NCBI GenBank assembly: GCA_002690215.1
Contig: NZDS01000060.1
Location: 18,903-59,589, forward strand
Length of the DNA: 40,687 nucleotides
Origin: Rhodospirillaceae bacterium
GTDB lineage: Bacteria > Pseudomonadota > Alphaproteobacteria > UBA2966
Direction: 5' to 3'
Part shown: positions 8,709-17,285 of the stretch, one piece after another
How the letters are laid out: each line of letters opens with the position of its first letter
How positions within the stretch are numbered: position 1 is the first letter of the stretch
Notes under the pieces: model-generated
Database searches by the model: none
Told to the model about the DNA's origin: nothing
What the model saw: the letters and a program-made list of their open reading frames with translations, nothing else
Translations under genes and position numbers: made by a program

Positions 8709-8741
8709 TCGGCTGCGGCCAGAGCGGCCGACAGCTCCAGC

Positions 8742-9224
8742 TTAGAGCTGCTCGAGGATTTTTTCCGCGCTGGAAACCTCGAAGGCTCCGCCTTCCTCGA
8801 TGTTGAGGGCGCTGACCACGCCGTCCTCGGCGATCAGCGAATAGCGCAGGCAGCGTAGCCCCAGGCCGCGCTCTACAAGGTCGAGCTCGATTCCCATGGC
8901 CTGGGTCAGGGCGGCCGAGCCGTCGGCCAACATGACCACGTCGTCACCGACGTTCTGGTCTTTGCCCCAGGCCGCCATGACGAAAACGTCGTTGACGGCA
9001 TGGCAGACGATGGCATCGACACCCTTGGCCTTGAGGGCGGCGGCGTTTTGCACGAAGCCGGGCAGGTGATGGGCCGAACAGGTCGGCGTGAAGGCGCCGG
9101 GCAGGCCGAACATCACCACCTTCTTGCCGGCAAAGAGCTCGCCGCTTTTCACCGGCGCTGGCCCCTGGTCTTGCATTACGGCCAGCGTGGCCTCGGGAAT
9201 CCTGTCCCCCACCTTGATCGTCAT
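8742..9224 (-). CDS. Peroxiredoxin, Prx5 family
   Basis: This 160-residue thiol peroxidase has the Prx5 layout: a start MTIKVGDRIPEATL and an active-site stretch LPGAFTPTCSAHHLPGF with the peroxidatic cysteine at residue 49. A second cysteine in LGLRCLRYS could act as resolving residue, as in atypical 2-Cys forms, but this is inferred. It reduces hydrogen peroxide and alkyl peroxides in the cytoplasm. ATG 9224 is preferred over an upstream start at 9263, because GGAAGGA sits at a suitable distance and the family N-terminus begins there. It lies 84 bp downstream of a DsbD-alpha-like gene on the same strand. Confidence 0.92.
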   Translation of the reverse strand: MTIKVGDRIPEATLAVMQDQGPAPVKSGELFAGKKVVMFGLPGAFTPTCSAHHLPGFVQNAAALKAKGVDAIVCHAVNDVFVMAAWGKDQNVGDDVVMLADGSAALTQAMGIELDLVERGLGLRCLRYSLIAEDGVVSALNIEEGGAFEVSSAEKILEQL

Positions 9225-9308
9225 GCCGCTTTTCCTTCCCTCGAAAGTGCGTGTTGCGTTCAACTCTTCACAGAGATACGCCGATCACGCCCGTTTTCCA
9301 GTTGCGAA

Positions 9309-10160
9309 CTAGCGGCCCACTGATAGGGACTTTTCGAGCGCCCGGGAGTCGTCGATCAGGGTCAGGGTGAGGCGCCCGCCGGCATAAGGCGGTGCTCCCA
9401 GATCGGGCTCTATGGGCAGGCGCAAAATACCTTTTGAGGCAGTCAGTCGCTCATAGATCGGCCGCCCGAAGGCGTACTCCGGCGGCCCCTCGACGATCAA
9501 GTCGGGGTTCTTCAGGGGGACTGGCGAGCGCACGGTGACGGCTAACACCACCGGCTTGCCGACCAGCAATTCCGCACCCTCGATTTCCAGGCCGCTATCC
9601 CCCGGAATCCGCGCTTGAAAGCGCTCGATCAATCGCCGGTGAAACTCCGAGGCCCGGTCCGCCGTTTCGCCGCCGGCGTTGGCCGGTAGGTCGAGCGCCA
9701 GCTTCGCCTCCAAGGGCACGCAGATTTCGCGACAGACGGCGTAGCTGACCTGGGCCTGCAGGCGCAGCCCGGCGTCCAGCTGCGCTATCTCGATTCTGAT
9801 CGGCAACACCACTTCGTCGGCATAGCCGAAGCTATCGATGCCGCCCTGGGAAAAGCGTTTGGGGGCCGGCCAGCGTAGCTCGGCCCGGGCCACGTTTTCG
9901 GACCCCGTCCAACTCACCCGCAGCGGAATTCCAGCCGCTCCCGGCGAGCGCCAATAAGTCTTCCAGCCGGCCTCCAGACGGATCTGGAAGCCGAGATCGA
10001 GGGTGTTTCGCCCGGCTACCGCCGCCTGGGCGCTGAGCATGCGGATCTGGGCCATCTCGACGCTGATCCAAGGTGTCGCCTTGGCCTGCGCCGCCCCGCC
10101 GCCGACTGGCAGCAACGCCAGACCGAGAAGCGCTGCCATGCCGATGTTGCACTGCCGCAT
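9309..10160 (-). CDS. DsbD N-terminal (alpha) domain-like periplasmic protein
   Basis: The 283-residue product has an N-terminal signal peptide (GMAALLGLALLPVGGGAAQA) and then a region like the periplasmic alpha domain of DsbD/ScsB. Features include GWKTYWRSPGAAGIP, the FSQGGIDSFGYADEVVLPI stretch and the pair YAVCREICVP (C143 and C147). In DsbD this domain relays electrons to periplasmic disulfide proteins. The membrane and thioredoxin domains of full-length DsbD are absent, so the protein must be reduced by something else. Start ATG 10160 has AGGA seven bases upstream; a TTG at 10178 is the alternative. Confidence 0.8.
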   Translation of the reverse strand: MRQCNIGMAALLGLALLPVGGGAAQAKATPWISVEMAQIRMLSAQAAVAGRNTLDLGFQIRLEAGWKTYWRSPGAAGIPLRVSWTGSENVARAELRWPAPKRFSQGGIDSFGYADEVVLPIRIEIAQLDAGLRLQAQVSYAVCREICVPLEAKLALDLPANAGGETADRASEFHRRLIERFQARIPGDSGLEIEGAELLVGKPVVLAVTVRSPVPLKNPDLIVEGPPEYAFGRPIYERLTASKGILRLPIEPDLGAPPYAGGRLTLTLIDDSRALEKSLSVGR

Positions 10161-10193
10161 GATATCATCCTGTGGCAATCAGCCACCGTCGTG

Positions 10194-10222
10194 TCCATAT
10201 CTAGAGATACAGTGGATGTTAA
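10194..10222 (-). promoter_or_regulatory. Possible promoter of the DsbD-like/peroxiredoxin pair
   Basis: On the minus strand TTAACA (10217-10222) and TATGGA (10194-10199) are separated by 17 bp. The -35 matches five of six consensus bases and the -10 three of six. It lies about 35 bp ahead of the chosen start. Moderate candidate only. Confidence 0.35.
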
Positions 10223-10288
10223 GGATTTGCCAGTTATGCTAGGATCATGTGGCAGGCGGATGCGCCAAGGCCGCAGTTGCGAGGCGCC

Positions 10289-10852
10289 ATGAGCGACGAT
10301 GGATATCTGCCCGGCCAGTTGCTGATCGCCATGCCCACCATGGGCGATAGCCGCTTTCAGCGCACGGTGATCTATATGTGCGCGCACTCCGCCCAGGGCG
10401 CCATGGGGCTGGTCATCAACAAGGTGCTGGACAACATCACTTTCCCCGATTTGCTGGAGCAGCTCGGCATCGAGGAGTCGACTCTTGAGCAGCGCATCCA
10501 GGTCCATTTCGGCGGTCCGGTGGAGCAGACCCGCGGCTTTGTGCTGCATTCCAGCGACTACATTCAAGATTCCTCACTGGTGATCGACGAGACCATCGCC
10601 CTGACCGCCTCGCTCGACGTGCTCAAGGCCATCGCCAGCGGTCAGGGACCGCGCCACTCCATTCTGGCGCTGGGCTACGCCGGTTGGGGACCGGGCCAGC
10701 TCGACGCCGAAATCCAGGCCAACGGCTGGCTGCATGCCCCGGCCGACTTGCGCCTGATATTCGAGCGCGACCTAGAGCGCAAGTGGCAGGCCGCGGTGGC
10801 CTCGGTCGGCGTTGATTTGTCGCTCCTTTCGGGCGAATTCGGCCACGCCTAA
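10289..10852 (+). CDS. yqgE: YqgE/AlgH family protein (UPF0301)
   Basis: This belongs to the widespread but poorly understood YqgE/AlgH family. Conserved parts include YLPGQLLIAMPTMGDSRF, TVIYMCAHSAQGAMGLVINK and FGGPVEQTRGFVLHS, and a late GYAGWGPGQLDAEI. I chose ATG 10289, which gives the usual family start and has GAGG four bases upstream (187 residues). An in-frame ATG at 10247 would add 14 residues. A TATGCT hexamer at 10235-10240 would start transcription right at that ATG, so a leaderless longer form is possible. The stop overlaps that of the convergent GNAT gene by 4 bp. AlgH was linked to alginate control in Pseudomonas; the biochemical role is unknown. Confidence 0.92.
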   Translation: MSDDGYLPGQLLIAMPTMGDSRFQRTVIYMCAHSAQGAMGLVINKVLDNITFPDLLEQLGIEESTLEQRIQVHFGGPVEQTRGFVLHSSDYIQDSSLVIDETIALTASLDVLKAIASGQGPRHSILALGYAGWGPGQLDAEIQANGWLHAPADLRLIFERDLERKWQAAVASVGVDLSLLSGEFGHA

Positions 10853-11439
10853 GGCCGCGGGTCGGTGGCCAGGTAAGCAAACAACAAATGATCGCGCCAG
10901 GCGCCGTCGATGCGCAGGTACTGCCGCGCATAGCCTTCCTCGGTGAAGCCGATCTGGCGCAAGAGGTCGCGGCTGGCGGCGTTCGAAGGCACACAGGCGG
11001 CTTCCAGGCGGTGCAAACGCAATTCGTCGAACACGAATGGCACGATGACTTTTAGGGCGTCACGCATATAGCCGCGCCGGGCATAGCGCTGGCCCGACCA
11101 GTAACCGACCGAGCAATACTGCGAGACGCCGCGGTGCACATGGTTGAGGTTGAGGCCGCCGACCAGTGCCCGGTCCTGGCGGCGAAAGATGAAAAAGGCA
11201 TAACCGCGGTCCTCGCGGGCTTCGCGCACATAGCGCTTGAGCCGCGCTCGGTAGGCGCTTTTGCTAAGCACGCCGTCGGGCCAAGTGGGTTCCCAGGGGA
11301 TGAGGAAATCCCGCGATTCGTGGCGCAAGGTCTGCCATTCCCGCCAATCGCCGAGCTCCGGCGGCCGTAAATAGACCTTTTCCCCCATCAGCTTGGCGGA
11401 GACGGCGGGTTCGACGAGGCTGCGCAGGATCGACGTCAA
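10849..11439 (-). CDS. GNAT acetyltransferase, RimJ/RimL-like
   Basis: This 196-residue protein resembles the RimJ group of GNAT enzymes, which acetylate protein N-termini such as ribosomal S5. Visible elements are VYLRPPELGDWREWQ, LIPWEPTWP, the core strand SVGYWSGQRYARRGYMRDAL (acetyl-CoA binding region), RLEAACVPSNAASRDLLRQIGF and EEGYARQYLRIDGAWRDHLLFA. The open frame begins with TTG at 11439; ATG 11388 would also preserve the domain and neither has a strong ribosome-binding site. It lies 50 bp after the M16 peptidase gene on the same strand. The substrate cannot be told from sequence. Confidence 0.88.
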   Translation of the reverse strand: MTSILRSLVEPAVSAKLMGEKVYLRPPELGDWREWQTLRHESRDFLIPWEPTWPDGVLSKSAYRARLKRYVREAREDRGYAFFIFRRQDRALVGGLNLNHVHRGVSQYCSVGYWSGQRYARRGYMRDALKVIVPFVFDELRLHRLEAACVPSNAASRDLLRQIGFTEEGYARQYLRIDGAWRDHLLFAYLATDPRP

Positions 11440-11489
11440 AGGTGGCGCCCGGTTGCTGCTGTCTGTTTTTGGGGCCGGGAAGTTGCCCC

Positions 11490-12746
11490 TCAGGAAAATC
11501 TTGCCCGAACCGCGTCGTAGCTTTCAAGTCGAGATATGGGCCCGATAGCCGCCAGTGCCGGTGGCCCGCCGGCCAGTACGCGACCGGCTACGCGCTTAAG
11601 CGCGGTGGCGTCGACGGCATCTATCTCGGCGATCAGTTCGGCCGTAGGGATGGCTCGGTCGTAAATCAAGAGCTGCCGGCCGAGGTGTTCGCAGCGCGCC
11701 ATCGGCGCCTCCAGTCCCATCATGATGCCGGCCTTGTGCTGGGCCCGAGCCCGGGCTGTTTCGCTTTCATCGACATCTTCGGCAACCCGGGCGATCTCGT
11801 CGCAGAGCACCGGCACCAGCTCGCCGAGTTCGCCCTCGCCGGTGCCGGCGTAGACGCCGAAGAGCCCGGCGTCGAGATAGGCCGAGGCGAAAGAGAAAAC
11901 CGAATAGCAAAGCCCGCGCTTTTCGCGCAGTTCCTGGAAGAGGCGTGACGACATGCCGCCGCCGAGCACCGTCGACAACACCTGGATGGCGTAGAAATCC
12001 TCGTCATCAAAGGCCAGGCCGGGAAATGCCAGGGCCAGATGGGCCTGTTCGAGCTGGCGTTCTTCGCGCCGCTCGCCGCCTTGGTAACGCGCCGGCTGGC
12101 GCGCCTCTGCGGCCCCGGCCGGCAGGCGGAAGAGCTCGCCGACACGCTCCACCAAGGCCTCGTGGTCGATGCGCCCGCTGGCTGCCAGAACCATCTGTGG
12201 CGCCTGGTAGTGACGTTCCATGTAGCCCACCAGGGCCTGGCGCTCGAAGGCCCGCACGCGCTCGATGCTGCCCAGGATCGAACGGCCCATGGGCTGGTCG
12301 GGAAAGGCGGTCTCCTGCAAGAGGTCGAAAATAAGATCGTCGGGGGTGTCCTGGACCTGGCCGATCTCCTGGATCACCACCTCGCGCTCGCGCTCCAGCT
12401 CGGCCGCCTCGAAGGTCGAGTGCTGCAGGATGTCGGCCAGGATATCGAGCGCCAGCTCGACGTCCTCCTTGAGCACACGGATGAAATAGGCGGTCTGCTC
12501 ACGCGAGGTATAGGCGTTTATCTGGCCGCCCACCGCCTCCACTTCCTCGGCGATGGCGCGGGCGCTGCGCCGCCCGGTGCCCTTGAAGGCCATATGCTCC
12601 AAAAGGTGCGAGACGCCGCCCTGGGCCGAGCTTTCGTTGCGCGCGCCGGCGTTGACCCAGACGCCCAGCGCCGCCGTTTCGAGCTCGGGCATGGCGTCGC
12701 TGGCGACCCTCAGTCCGTCGCCCAATGTGGCGAGCTGCACCGTCAC
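11490..12746 (-). CDS. M16 family zinc peptidase (processing-peptidase-like)
   Basis: This 418-residue protein has the M16 inverted zinc motif GGVSHLLEHMAFKG (H47, E50, H51), followed by INAYTSREQTAYFIRVL and the glutamate-rich EREVVIQEIGQ that supplies the third ligand. The later GGGMSSRLFQELREKRGLCYSV segment is the C-terminal-domain signature with the Arg/Tyr pair. It resembles mitochondrial processing peptidase beta and Rickettsia/Rhodospirillales homologues. There is no signal peptide, so a cytoplasmic location is likely. The start is GTG at 12746, overlapping the thrC stop as GTGA, which implies translational coupling. Confidence 0.93.
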   Translation of the reverse strand: MTVQLATLGDGLRVASDAMPELETAALGVWVNAGARNESSAQGGVSHLLEHMAFKGTGRRSARAIAEEVEAVGGQINAYTSREQTAYFIRVLKEDVELALDILADILQHSTFEAAELEREREVVIQEIGQVQDTPDDLIFDLLQETAFPDQPMGRSILGSIERVRAFERQALVGYMERHYQAPQMVLAASGRIDHEALVERVGELFRLPAGAAEARQPARYQGGERREERQLEQAHLALAFPGLAFDDEDFYAIQVLSTVLGGGMSSRLFQELREKRGLCYSVFSFASAYLDAGLFGVYAGTGEGELGELVPVLCDEIARVAEDVDESETARARAQHKAGIMMGLEAPMARCEHLGRQLLIYDRAIPTAELIAEIDAVDATALKRVAGRVLAGGPPALAAIGPISRLESYDAVRARFS

Positions 12747-14137
12747 GGCCGCTGCTCCAAGGTCTCGCGGATATGCTCTTGCAACGTCCTCACGTCGTTC
12801 CGCAGGGGCGTGCAGCGCTCAGGCCGCTCGAAGATGCCGGCCAGCCTCGGCGGCAGCGCCGGGCGCATCCCCGTGGCGGCTTCGACGGCATCGGGGAATT
12901 TGGCTGCATGAGCTGTACCCAGCACCACTACCGGTGCTGCAGGTGCCAGCCGGCGGGCGGCGGCGACGCCAACGGCGGTATGGGGGTCGATCAATTGTCC
13001 GCTTTCCTGGTGCACGGCAGCGATGGTAGCGCGAGTTTCCTCCTCGTCCACCGCGGCGGCTGAGAAATTTTCTCCGGCCCGGGCCAGCTCACCGGCCTCG
13101 ACGGCGAAGCCGCCGCTTTGGTCGAGGGTCGCCATCAGGCCGCGCAGGCGGTCGGGATCCTGGCCGACGAGATCGAAGAGCAGGCGTTCGAAATTGCTCG
13201 CCACTTGGATGTCCATGCTCGGGCTGATACTGGGCCGCACCCGGTCCTTGCGGTATTCGCCGCTGGTGAAAAAGCGGGCCAGGATGTCGTTCTGGTTGGT
13301 GGCCACGATCAGGCGTTCGACGGGAAGCCCCATGCGTACCGCGGCATAGCCGGCGAAGACGTCGCCGAAATTGCCGCTGGGCACGCAGAAGGTGACCCGC
13401 CGTTGCGGCGCTCCGAGCGCCAGCGCTGCCTGGAAATAGTAGGGAATCTGCGCCATCACCCGGGCCCAGTTGATGGAATTGACGGCACCCAGATGGTGGG
13501 TCTGGCGAAAGTCGCGATCGCCGAACAGCGCCTTCAGCAAGGCCTGGCAGTCGTCGAAGGTGCCCTCAATGGCGATGTTGTGAATGTTGGCCGCCGCCAC
13601 CGTGGTCATCTGGCGGCGCTGCACCTCACTGACCCGGCCTTCGGGGTGCAGAATGAAGGCCTCGATGGCGGCTCGGTCGCGGCAGGCCTCGATGGCCGCC
13701 GAACCGGTGTCGCCGGAGGTGGCGCCGACCACGGTCAAGCGGGTGCCGCGCCGTCCCAGCTCGAAATCGAAGAGCCGGCCGAGCAACTGCAGGGCCACAT
13801 CCTTGAAAGCCAGCGTCGGCCCGTGGAATAGCTCAAGCAGCCAAAGCCCCGCGTCGAGCTGCCTGAGCGGCACCACGGCAGGGTGCTCGAAGGTGCCATA
13901 GGCGGATTTGATGTGGGCCGGAAGCGGCTCTGCCGCGGCCGATCCGGTGACGTAGGGTGCCATCACCGACGCGGCAAGTTCGGCATAGGGACGCCCGGCC
14001 ATGTCGTCCATCGCCGCCGCGTCCACGCTTGGCCAGCTTGCGGGCAAGTAGAGCCCGCCATCGGGTGCCAGACCCGACAGCAGCATGTCGTCGAAACCGA
14101 TCTGGGCGGTTTCACCTCGGGTACTTATGTAGCGCAC
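12743..14137 (-). CDS. thrC: Threonine synthase
   Basis: ThrC converts phosphohomoserine to threonine with pyridoxal phosphate. The 464-residue protein starts with the family sequence RYISTRGETAQIGFDDMLLSGLAPDGGLYLP (residues 2 onwards, shown in part), and the PLP lysine is K112 in GPTLAFKDVALQ. VVGATSGDTGSAAIEA is the phosphate-binding stretch and FCVPSGNFGDVFAGY is also conserved. The start is GTG at 14137 with AGGAAGG upstream. The long open frame continuing to 15190 is out of frame with the kinase gene there and is not coding. A TATAGG hexamer lies in the 62-bp gap upstream, with TTGCGC 15 bp before it, a weak promoter candidate. Confidence 0.96.
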   Translation of the reverse strand: MRYISTRGETAQIGFDDMLLSGLAPDGGLYLPASWPSVDAAAMDDMAGRPYAELAASVMAPYVTGSAAAEPLPAHIKSAYGTFEHPAVVPLRQLDAGLWLLELFHGPTLAFKDVALQLLGRLFDFELGRRGTRLTVVGATSGDTGSAAIEACRDRAAIEAFILHPEGRVSEVQRRQMTTVAAANIHNIAIEGTFDDCQALLKALFGDRDFRQTHHLGAVNSINWARVMAQIPYYFQAALALGAPQRRVTFCVPSGNFGDVFAGYAAVRMGLPVERLIVATNQNDILARFFTSGEYRKDRVRPSISPSMDIQVASNFERLLFDLVGQDPDRLRGLMATLDQSGGFAVEAGELARAGENFSAAAVDEEETRATIAAVHQESGQLIDPHTAVGVAAARRLAPAAPVVVLGTAHAAKFPDAVEAATGMRPALPPRLAGIFERPERCTPLRNDVRTLQEHIRETLEQRP

Positions 14138-14199
14138 GAAACCTTCCTCTCGCCAGCGCGGCGGCCAACCTATAGAGCCGAGCCCGGCGGCGCAACGCT

Positions 14200-15120
14200 C
14201 TATTGCGGCACCAGCAACCGAAGCCGGGCCTCCTCGGCCACCACCTCGACCGGCAGGTGGCCGCGCAGATCGCCGTCGACCTGCACGGCGTAGCCTTTGG
14301 GTTCCAGGATGCGGAGCTGGCGTGCCGGCTGCACCAGCACGTCGTCGAGGAAGGGGATGCGGCCGCGCGCATAGGCGATGCCATAGCGGATCAGGTTCCA
14401 GCGCCCGCTTCGCAACCCTAGCAGCACGTGCAAGGTGCCGTCGTCGAGGCGGGCTTCGGGGGCCACCACGTGGGGCCCGGCGAAGCGGCTGCAATTGGAG
14501 ACGATTACGGTCGAGGCCTGGTGGCGCTGGCCGTCGATCTCGACTTCGAAGATAGTGCCGCCGTCGCGAATGAGGGCGATCAACAGCGCCACGAAATAGG
14601 CGCCGCGGCCGATCGCCGATTTGAGCCAGGGTTTGAGGTATTTGACGGCCGCCGAATCGAGTCCGGCGCCGACGCAAAGCAGAAATCGCCGACCCTCGAC
14701 GCGGCCCACCGTGGCCTCGATTATGCGGCCATTGGCGACCATTCCGGCCATATCGGCGGGCTTGGGCTCGAGCCCGATCTCCAAGGCCAGCACGTTGACG
14801 GTACCGAAGGGGAAGGTGGCGAAGGCCGGGCCTTGGAAGACACCGTCCAGGGTGGAGGCGCCATCGAGCAGACCGCAGAGCACTTCGTTTACCGTGCCGT
14901 CGCCGCCCGAGGCCACCACCACATCGGCTTCCAGGCCGGGATCGTCGCGGGCCTCGCGCACCAGGGCCTCGGCCTGGTCGGGGCCGCCGGTGGGCAACAC
15001 CGTGGTAATGCAGCCGCCGGCCGCCAGGGCGTCGATGGTGCGGCGAAAGCTGCCGGGCCGGCGCCGGCGGCGGCCGGCGATGGGGTTGTCGACGACCAGG
15101 ACGCGGCGGCCGGCGTTCAT
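14200..15120 (-). CDS. Diacylglycerol/lipid kinase family protein
   Basis: This 306-residue protein belongs to the DAGK/sphingosine kinase/YegS superfamily. It opens with the strand and loop RRVLVVDNPIAGRRR, and the nucleotide-binding motif is VVASGGDGTVNEVLCGL (GGDGT at residues 72-76). FATFPFGTVNVLALEIG and CVGAGLDSAAVKYLK are further family stretches, and the C-terminal beta domain ends LPVEVVAEEARLRLLVPQ. These enzymes phosphorylate lipids with ATP; the substrate here is not certain. The ATG at 15120 overlaps the stop of the molybdopterin oxidoreductase gene (ATGA), so the two are co-translated. Confidence 0.88.
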   Translation of the reverse strand: MNAGRRVLVVDNPIAGRRRRRPGSFRRTIDALAAGGCITTVLPTGGPDQAEALVREARDDPGLEADVVVASGGDGTVNEVLCGLLDGASTLDGVFQGPAFATFPFGTVNVLALEIGLEPKPADMAGMVANGRIIEATVGRVEGRRFLLCVGAGLDSAAVKYLKPWLKSAIGRGAYFVALLIALIRDGGTIFEVEIDGQRHQASTVIVSNCSRFAGPHVVAPEARLDDGTLHVLLGLRSGRWNLIRYGIAYARGRIPFLDDVLVQPARQLRILEPKGYAVQVDGDLRGHLPVEVVAEEARLRLLVPQ

Positions 15121-17180
15121 TCCAAGGCTTCCACCCAGACTGCCACGTCGTGGAAGGCGGCACCGCCGGCCGGCGCCGGCGAATCGGCACCGGTCAGGCT
15201 GTTGATGCCCGAGCCGTTCTTGAAATGACGGTTGGGCCAAATGCTCTCGACCACCAGCACGCCGCGTTGCAGGCCGTCGAAGAGCATGGCCGTGAGCTCG
15301 ACGCGGCCGCGCCGGTTGCCCAAGCGCACGCCCGAGCCCTCGCCGATGTTGAGCTCGCGGGCGTCATCGGGGTGGATGCGCAGCGTCGGCTGCCGCTCGC
15401 GCTGCAACGATCCCGGCGTCTCGGTGAACGAGGTATTGAGAAAGTTGCGCGCCGGCGAGGTCAGCAGCTTGAAGGGATGCTCGGCGTCGGCCTCCTCGAT
15501 CACCGCCCAGTGGTCGGGAAGCTCGGGCATCAGGTGGCCGAGCCGGCCCTGAGCCGGCCAGTCGGGCTTGAAGCGGAACTTGCCGTCGGGCCAGCCGAAG
15601 CCATCAAGGAAGTGGGCCTGCTCGAAGTCCGGCATGCAGTCGTGCCAGCGTTCGGCCTTGAGCGTCGCCAGGTCGGGCAGGCCCGAAGCCTTGAGCGTGG
15701 CATCGATGATCTCCAGCTCGCTCATTTCGAAACCGGGATGCTCGCCCCCCAAACGGTGTGCCAGCGCGCAGTGCACGAAGTGGTTGGGCCGGCTTTCCGC
15801 CAGGGGTTCGATGATCCGGGCGCCGAGTTGGAGGTGGGAATGACCGCCGGACTGATAAAGATCGTCGTGCTCCAGGAAGGTGGTGGCCGGCAGCACGATG
15901 TCGGCATAGCGCGCGGTGTCGGTAAGGAATTGTTCGTGCACGCAGACGAAAAGATCCTCGCGGGCAAAGCCTTGACGCACCAGGTTCTGATCCGGCGCCA
16001 CCACCACGGGGTTGGTGTTCTGGATCAGCATGGCCGCGACCGGCGGGCCCTCGCCGATGTCTTCGGGGTCGCCGTTCAGCACCGGGCCGATGCGCGACAT
16101 GTCGAGCGTGCGGATCGACCGGTCGCGCACGTCGAGGCCCTGCATCAGGGTGCGGTCGATGGGATAGATGGCGCTGTTGGTGTATAACGCGCCGCCGCCC
16201 CGGTGGCGCCAGTGGCCGCAGATGGCCGGCAGACAGGACACCGCGTGCATGGTGGCGGCGCCGTTGCGGTGGCGGCTCAAGCCGTAGCCCAGCCGGATGA
16301 AAGCTCGCTCGGTGCGGCCATAGAGGGTGGCGAAACCCTCGATCTCGTCTACCGAAAGCCCGGTGATGGCGGCCGCCCATTCGGGCGTGCGGGTCTCGAG
16401 GTGGGCTTCCAGCTCGTCCGGCACGTCGGTGTATTTCGCCAGATATTCCCGGTCGGCAAAGCCGTCGCGGAAGAGCACGTGCATGATGGCACAGGCCAGC
16501 GCACCGTCGCTGCCGGGCCGCGGGCAGAGGTGAATATCGGCCGTCTCGGCCGTCGGATTGCGATAGGGATCGACCACCACCAGCTTGGCACCCCGGCCCT
16601 TGCGCGCCTTTGCGACGTGGCTCATGACGTTGATCTGGGTGGCCACGGCATTCGTGCTCCAGAGCACGATGAGGTCGGATTCGGCCATCTCGCGGGGATC
16701 GACGCCGGTCAGCCGGCCGGCGCCGGCCAGCCAGCCCGGCTGGGTGGTGCCGACGCAGATTGACGTGGTCTGGCGGGAATAGCGTAGCGCATGGCGAAAG
16801 CGCTCGATGCCGTCACGCTGCACCAGGCCCATGGTGCCGGCGTAGAAGTAGGGCCAGACGCTCTCGGAGCCGTATTGTTCCGTGGCCTGGGCGAAAGCCG
16901 CGGCGACCTCGTCGAGCGCTTCGTCCCAGCTGATCGGCGTGAATTCGTCCGAACCCTTGGCTCCCGTGCGCCTGAGCGGCGTGGTCAGACGCTCGGGGTG
17001 GTGTACGCGTTCGGCATAGCGGGCCACCTTGGCGCAAACCACGCCGTCGGTGTAGCTGTTGCCCTTGGCGCCGTGAATGCGGCCGATGGTGCGGTCGTCC
17101 AGGCGTTCGACCTCGAGGGCGCAGGTCGAGGGGCAGTCGTGAGGACAGACCGAAGCAACGAGATCGGGTTTGCTCAGCAC
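15117..17180 (-). CDS. Molybdopterin-dependent oxidoreductase with N-terminal 4Fe-4S site
   Basis: This 687-residue protein belongs to the DMSO reductase superfamily. The cluster motif is VCPHDCPSTC with C12, C16 and C20, and C49 in DGVVCAKV. Molybdopterin-binding regions follow: WDEALDEVAAAFA, LIVLWSTNAVATQIN, LVVVDPYRNPTAETAD and RPGSDGALACAIMHVL. The C-terminal domain (FKLLTSPARNFLNTSF) is the dinucleotide-binding barrel. There is no twin-arginine signal, so it is probably cytoplasmic. The start is GTG at 17180 with GGGAGG upstream; the open frame beyond, up to 17858, lies under the cyclase gene and is spurious. The substrate is unknown. Confidence 0.9.
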   Translation of the reverse strand: MLSKPDLVASVCPHDCPSTCALEVERLDDRTIGRIHGAKGNSYTDGVVCAKVARYAERVHHPERLTTPLRRTGAKGSDEFTPISWDEALDEVAAAFAQATEQYGSESVWPYFYAGTMGLVQRDGIERFRHALRYSRQTTSICVGTTQPGWLAGAGRLTGVDPREMAESDLIVLWSTNAVATQINVMSHVAKARKGRGAKLVVVDPYRNPTAETADIHLCPRPGSDGALACAIMHVLFRDGFADREYLAKYTDVPDELEAHLETRTPEWAAAITGLSVDEIEGFATLYGRTERAFIRLGYGLSRHRNGAATMHAVSCLPAICGHWRHRGGGALYTNSAIYPIDRTLMQGLDVRDRSIRTLDMSRIGPVLNGDPEDIGEGPPVAAMLIQNTNPVVVAPDQNLVRQGFAREDLFVCVHEQFLTDTARYADIVLPATTFLEHDDLYQSGGHSHLQLGARIIEPLAESRPNHFVHCALAHRLGGEHPGFEMSELEIIDATLKASGLPDLATLKAERWHDCMPDFEQAHFLDGFGWPDGKFRFKPDWPAQGRLGHLMPELPDHWAVIEEADAEHPFKLLTSPARNFLNTSFTETPGSLQRERQPTLRIHPDDARELNIGEGSGVRLGNRRGRVELTAMLFDGLQRGVLVVESIWPNRHFKNGSGINSLTGADSPAPAGGAAFHDVAVWVEALE

Positions 17181-17285
17181 GCGGGCCTCCCAGGCAGGGG
17201 CAGTAAGGACACTTAGGGCGCAGCATAGCGGGGCGCAGGGGGCCTGTGCTACCCTCGCGGCCCAAAGCGCGCCCAAGAGCAGACG

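Noticed and set aside
10247-10288. Longer N-terminus of YqgE from ATG 10247 as the main start.
   Set aside because: Family proteins usually begin shortly before the YLxGQLLIAMP stretch; kept only as an alternative because of the leaderless geometry.
14138-15190. Continuation of the thrC frame upstream across the lipid kinase gene.
   Set aside because: The sequence is Arg/Pro-rich, without domain, and is a shifted frame of the DAGK-like gene; thrC has its own GTG with AGGAAGG.
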